A stretch of DNA of 8,123 bases from Victivallales bacterium (GTDB taxonomy: Bacteria > Verrucomicrobiota > Lentisphaeria > Oligosphaerales > Oligosphaeraceae), in contig JAFYIW010000123.1 of the NCBI GenBank assembly GCA_017538465.1, forward strand, positions 1 through 8,123, written 5' to 3'. Of the stretch, positions 6,196 to 8,123 are shown one piece after another; the first letter of the stretch is position 1, and each line of letters begins with the position of its first letter. Position numbers and translations under genes: made by a program. The notes under the pieces were generated by a model that was not told the origin of the DNA, did not search any database, and was given only the letters and a program-made list of their open reading frames with translations.

Positions 6196-7460
6196 CAGAT
6201 ATACCATGCGGGAAGTTGCAGGACATTTTCACGAAGCATACCCGGATGAGGACAATTGCAGATGACCGCTCCCATCCCGCGCTTGCGGTCTGGTATTTTA
6301 TCGAGTATCTGGAACGCCGCCGTCGCCGTGGCTGACACATTGCTGTTTTGCTTGATTTCAATGGGATGAAGCATCCCGTCCGTCTCAATGACAAGGCCGA
6401 TTTCACCGTCTTCCTCAACCACCTCGCCATTGATCTTCTGCTTCATCTTGTCACGCCCGCGGTAATAGGAAACGAAATGGCGGTAATCCTGACCGCTGTT
6501 GGCATACGACTTCAATATCTCGGAGATTACGAATGTCTCGAAGACATGCCCGTTCATTGCGCCGTAGGCCAGCGCCTCTGCGGATAACCAGCGGGTCAGA
6601 TAGCAGACCAGCCCCGTATCGCGGAAATAGAGTTTTGGAGTCTTCACCGCGCGTTTCAAGGCGTTGTTGGCATAGGGTTCCAGCAGATAGATGAGCCCGG
6701 AGGCCTCCAGAATGGAAATCCAGTGCTTGATGGTCACCGCATCCTTGCCGACGTCATTGGCGATCTTGGCATAATTCAGAACCTCGCCGGTTCGGGCGGC
6801 TGTCGCGATGATAAAGCGTTGAAAGCAATCCAGGTCCTGCACTGCTGACAACGCACGCACATCGCGCTCAAGATAGGTCTTGACATAATTGCCATAGTAG
6901 GCAGACCACTCCATGTCAGGATTTTGCAATTCCGGATAAGAGCCACGATGGATGATTTCCCAAAGATTCCGCGGGGCACGCGCGCTCTTCGCCCGTTCCT
7001 GGACATACTCCAGCGTGGGCTGAAACGGCAGCGAAAAGGCGTCCCGCTGGATTTCACGCAGTGACAGCCCGTCCAGCTCGATGATGGCGATGCGCCCGGA
7101 GAGCGTTTCGGAAATGCCCTTCATCAGGGGGAACTGCTGCGAGCCGGATAGACAGAAAAGTCCACGTCCATCCGAGGCGTCGCAATGCATCTTGATGTGG
7201 CGGAACAACTCTGGCGCATACTGCACCTCGTCGATGACCAACGGCGGCGGGTTGAGGGTCAGGAACAGATCGCCGTCATTGCGGGCCTGGTGTTCCAGAA
7301 ACGGATCGTCCAGCGTCACATACTTGTAGCCAGTGAAGAGTTTCCGGAGCAGAGTGGACTTGCCGACCTGACGCGCCCCCGTGACCAGAATCGCCTTGAA
7401 ATTCTGCGCGTCGGCCCGTAACTTCCGCTCAATTGAACGATGTATGTATTTTATTTCCAC
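6195..7460 (-). CDS. AAA-family ATPase with C-terminal DUF4143 domain (AAA_14/DUF4143)
   Basis: A 421-residue protein of the widespread AAA_14/DUF4143 group, whose cellular role is not established; members are patchily distributed and often behave as accessory genes. The N-terminal ATPase has Walker A GARQVGKST (28-36), Walker B LVIDEVQ (74-80), the sensor-like LSGSQQF (104-110) and YLERDV (196-201) with a likely Arg finger. A winged-helix stretch follows (about 225-262). The C-terminal DUF4143 part has LYFRDTGL (277-284), YYRGRDK and PIEIK (366-370), a PD-(D/E)xK nuclease-like core. The family's EID motif reads EIG here (Gly355, codon GGC at 6396-6398), a change explained by one base. Length is normal and the end LQLPAWYI looks natural. 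Start is GTG 7460: an in-frame TGA lies just upstream (7473-7475) and no other start codon is near. No Shine-Dalgarno is visible. It is convergent with tsaE and bracketed by repeats, suggesting independent acquisition. Confidence 0.92.
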   Translation of the reverse strand: MEIKYIHRSIERKLRADAQNFKAILVTGARQVGKSTLLRKLFTGYKYVTLDDPFLEHQARNDGDLFLTLNPPPLVIDEVQYAPELFRHIKMHCDASDGRGLFCLSGSQQFPLMKGISETLSGRIAIIELDGLSLREIQRDAFSLPFQPTLEYVQERAKSARAPRNLWEIIHRGSYPELQNPDMEWSAYYGNYVKTYLERDVRALSAVQDLDCFQRFIIATAARTGEVLNYAKIANDVGKDAVTIKHWISILEASGLIYLLEPYANNALKRAVKTPKLYFRDTGLVCYLTRWLSAEALAYGAMNGHVFETFVISEILKSYANSGQDYRHFVSYYRGRDKMKQKINGEVVEEDGEIGLVIETDGMLHPIEIKQNSNVSATATAAFQILDKIPDRKRGMGAVICNCPHPGMLRENVLQLPAWYI

Positions 7461-7463
7461 TGT

Positions 7464-7480
7464 ATTGGCAAATCATGAAT
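7464..7480. repeat. Direct repeat, right copy, bracketing the ATPase gene
   Basis: ATTGGCAAATCATGAAT matches 6179-6195 at 16 of 17 bases. It lies three bases upstream of the ATPase GTG start, inside the predicted 5' leader. Confidence 0.7.
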
Positions 7481-7485
7481 GATTT
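7470..7485. promoter_or_regulatory. Palindrome, candidate operator in the ATPase leader
   Basis: AAATCATGAATGATTT has perfect 7-bp arms around GA. It lies about 15 bp downstream of the predicted -10 box of the - strand promoter, where a bound repressor could block transcription. The related left repeat keeps only one arm. Operator function is inferred from position and symmetry only. Confidence 0.35.
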
Positions 7486-7499
7486 TCTGTATCTGCCAT

Positions 7500-7528
7500 A
7501 ATATACTGCCGGGTGACAAACTTGCCAA
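7500..7528 (-). promoter_or_regulatory. Sigma70-type promoter for the ATPase gene
   Basis: On the - strand, TTGGCA (7528-7523) and TATATT (7505-7500) are separated by exactly 17 bases, each one mismatch from the E. coli-type consensus. The predicted transcript starts near 7493, giving a leader of about 33 nt before GTG 7460. Confidence 0.55.
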
Positions 7529-7564
7529 ACCCTTTGCCGAATTCGCCGCGATTTCCTGACAGGT

Positions 7565-7596
7565 CGCCAGGAGGGCCGCGCTCCAGCGCGCCCTGC
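7565..7596 (-). repeat. GC-rich palindromic intergenic repeat, copy 2 (inverted)
   Basis: Read on the - strand, this 32-base stretch matches copy 1 at 6127-6157 (27 identities, four mismatches, one gap); similarity may extend a few bases further (CCA before the core in both). It contains a GCGCT/AGCGC inner pairing and a GGGC/GCCC outer pairing. Together with copy 1 it encloses the ATPase gene in opposite orientation. Confidence 0.6.
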
Positions 7597-7610
7597 GTGG
7601 GGTTAAATTC

Positions 7611-7620
7611 CGCAATTGCG
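7611..7620. promoter_or_regulatory. 10-bp palindrome upstream of the secreted-protein promoter
   Basis: CGCAATTGCG is a perfect palindrome ending 21 bp before the -10 box at 7642, that is in the -35 region. It is a candidate regulator site, but short enough to occur by chance. Confidence 0.25.
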
Positions 7621-7638
7621 AGAAAATCTATTTCCTTA

Positions 7639-7647
7639 TGTTATAAT
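7639..7647 (+). promoter_or_regulatory. Extended -10 promoter for the secreted-protein gene
   Basis: TGTTATAAT gives a consensus TATAAT at 7642-7647 with the TGn extension. No good -35 is seen at normal spacing (TTGCGA at 7616-7621 has a 20-base spacer), which extended -10 promoters tolerate. Transcription would start near 7654, leaving a leader of about 110 nt before ATG 7766. The stretch 7600-7680 is AT-rich compared with its flanks. Confidence 0.55.
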
Positions 7648-7694
7648 ATGATAAATCCGTGCAGATTATATTTGCAGGGTATCGATGTTTTTAC

Positions 7695-7725
7695 CGCCTC
7701 TGTCGGGAGAGGCGTTTCCATTTTT
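7695..7725 (+). terminator. Terminator-like hairpin inside the leader of the secreted-protein gene
   Basis: CGCCTCT (7695-7701) pairs with AGAGGCG (7708-7714) around a six-base loop, followed by TTTCCATTTTT (7715-7725). It lies about 40 nt after the predicted transcription start and 40 nt before the ribosome binding site. It could be an attenuator, the end of a short RNA of roughly 70 nt, or a leftover terminator. No + strand gene lies between the predicted promoter and the hairpin. Confidence 0.5.
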
Positions 7726-7765
7726 CAATTGGTGATTCATTACTCTTAACCAAAGGACAAAAACA

Positions 7766-8123
7766 ATGAAGCAATGGTGTGTCTGGGCGTTTGCCCTGTG
7801 GATGTGTGTGGCGGCGGTTGCCGGCGAGGTGTCGGTCTCCGTGGAGAAGGTTCAGCAACGCTGGCCCTGGAATGGCCTGGTGGACATCGACTACACCGTC
7901 GATTATGAGGACGCGGGCGCGGACGTCTATGTCGGGTTCCTCGGCAAGGACGGCGCGGCGGACCGTACTTTCCCGCTGAAGACGCTCGAAGGCGACGGCG
8001 CGGACGGCGTGGTGAAGGCGGGTTCTCATCGCGTGACATGGAACATGTCCGCCGACGAACCGAATCTCCACACCGGCGACTTCACCGTGACGATTCAGGC
8101 GTTTACGGGAGCCTATCCATACA
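7766..8123 (+). CDS. Secreted protein with N-terminal signal peptide, partial (runs off the window)
   Basis: The first 119 residues are visible, open to the window end. AAAGGA (7752-7757) lies eight bases before ATG 7766, the clearest Shine-Dalgarno in the window apart from the OleA-like gene. Residues 1-20 form a signal peptide (Lys at 3, hydrophobic core FALWMCVAAVA, probable cleavage near AVA-G or AG-E). The mature part is beta-rich and acidic, with QRWPWNGLVDIDYTV (31-45) and HRVTWNMSADEP (88-99). I associate this arrangement with N-terminal domains of exported Kiritimatiellota/Lentisphaerota proteins that often precede a formylglycine-generating-enzyme-like (SUMF1) domain or other surface modules; that downstream domain is not in the window, so function is not assigned. 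It has its own promoter and leader. Confidence 0.8.
   Translation, partial: MKQWCVWAFALWMCVAAVAGEVSVSVEKVQQRWPWNGLVDIDYTVDYEDAGADVYVGFLGKDGAADRTFPLKTLEGDGADGVVKAGSHRVTWNMSADEPNLHTGDFTVTIQAFTGAYPY

Noticed and set aside
6108..6335. Small + strand frame between tsaE and the ATPase
   Set aside because: It reads through the palindromic repeat and the direct repeat into the antisense of the ATPase; no start signal or motif.
7513..7749. Small + strand frame of 78 codons before the secreted-protein gene
   Set aside because: It runs through the palindromic repeat, the extended -10 box and the leader hairpin, starts at a GTG without an SD, and has no recognisable content.

Overview
The window (8,123 bp, GC-rich genes separated by short AT-rich gaps) looks like a bacterial chromosome segment, probably from the PVC group (Kiritimatiellota/Lentisphaerota-like). 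The assignment is an inference. It rests on the secreted protein at the right edge, whose 'RWPWNGLVDIDYTV' segment I associate with exported proteins of that group, and on the general style of the small kinase and the GC-rich intergenic palindromes. No rRNA, tRNA, CRISPR array or transposase is visible.

Region 1 (17-6063, + strand) is a tight five-gene run: a UbiB/AarF-type atypical kinase, an OleA/FabH-like thiolase-fold condensing enzyme, an aconitase of the short ~650-residue type, a small Ser/Thr-kinase-like protein, and the tRNA t6A enzyme TsaE. Junctions are TAGTG (1-nt overlap), 40 nt, 15 nt and TAATG (1-nt overlap), so an operon with two translationally coupled pairs is likely. A 9-bp GC-rich hairpin (6074-6104) closes it. 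The promoter lies outside the window. The run mixes lipid or quinone chemistry (UbiB, OleA-like), central carbon metabolism (aconitase), and signalling plus tRNA modification (kinase, TsaE).

Region 2 (about 6120-7600) is a one-gene module on the - strand encoding an AAA-family ATPase with a C-terminal DUF4143/nuclease-like domain. It has its own good sigma70-type promoter. A 17-bp near-perfect direct repeat brackets the gene almost exactly (6179-6195 and 7464-7480), and outside that lies a pair of ~31-bp GC-rich palindromic repeats in opposite orientation (6127-6157 and 7565-7596). The ATPase has Gly where its family normally has the Asp of the EID motif. This bracketed module is the most unusual structure in the window.

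Region 3 (7600-8123, + strand) holds an extended -10 promoter, a leader of about 110 nt containing a terminator-like hairpin, and the start of a secreted protein with a clear Shine-Dalgarno and signal peptide. The protein runs off the window end.
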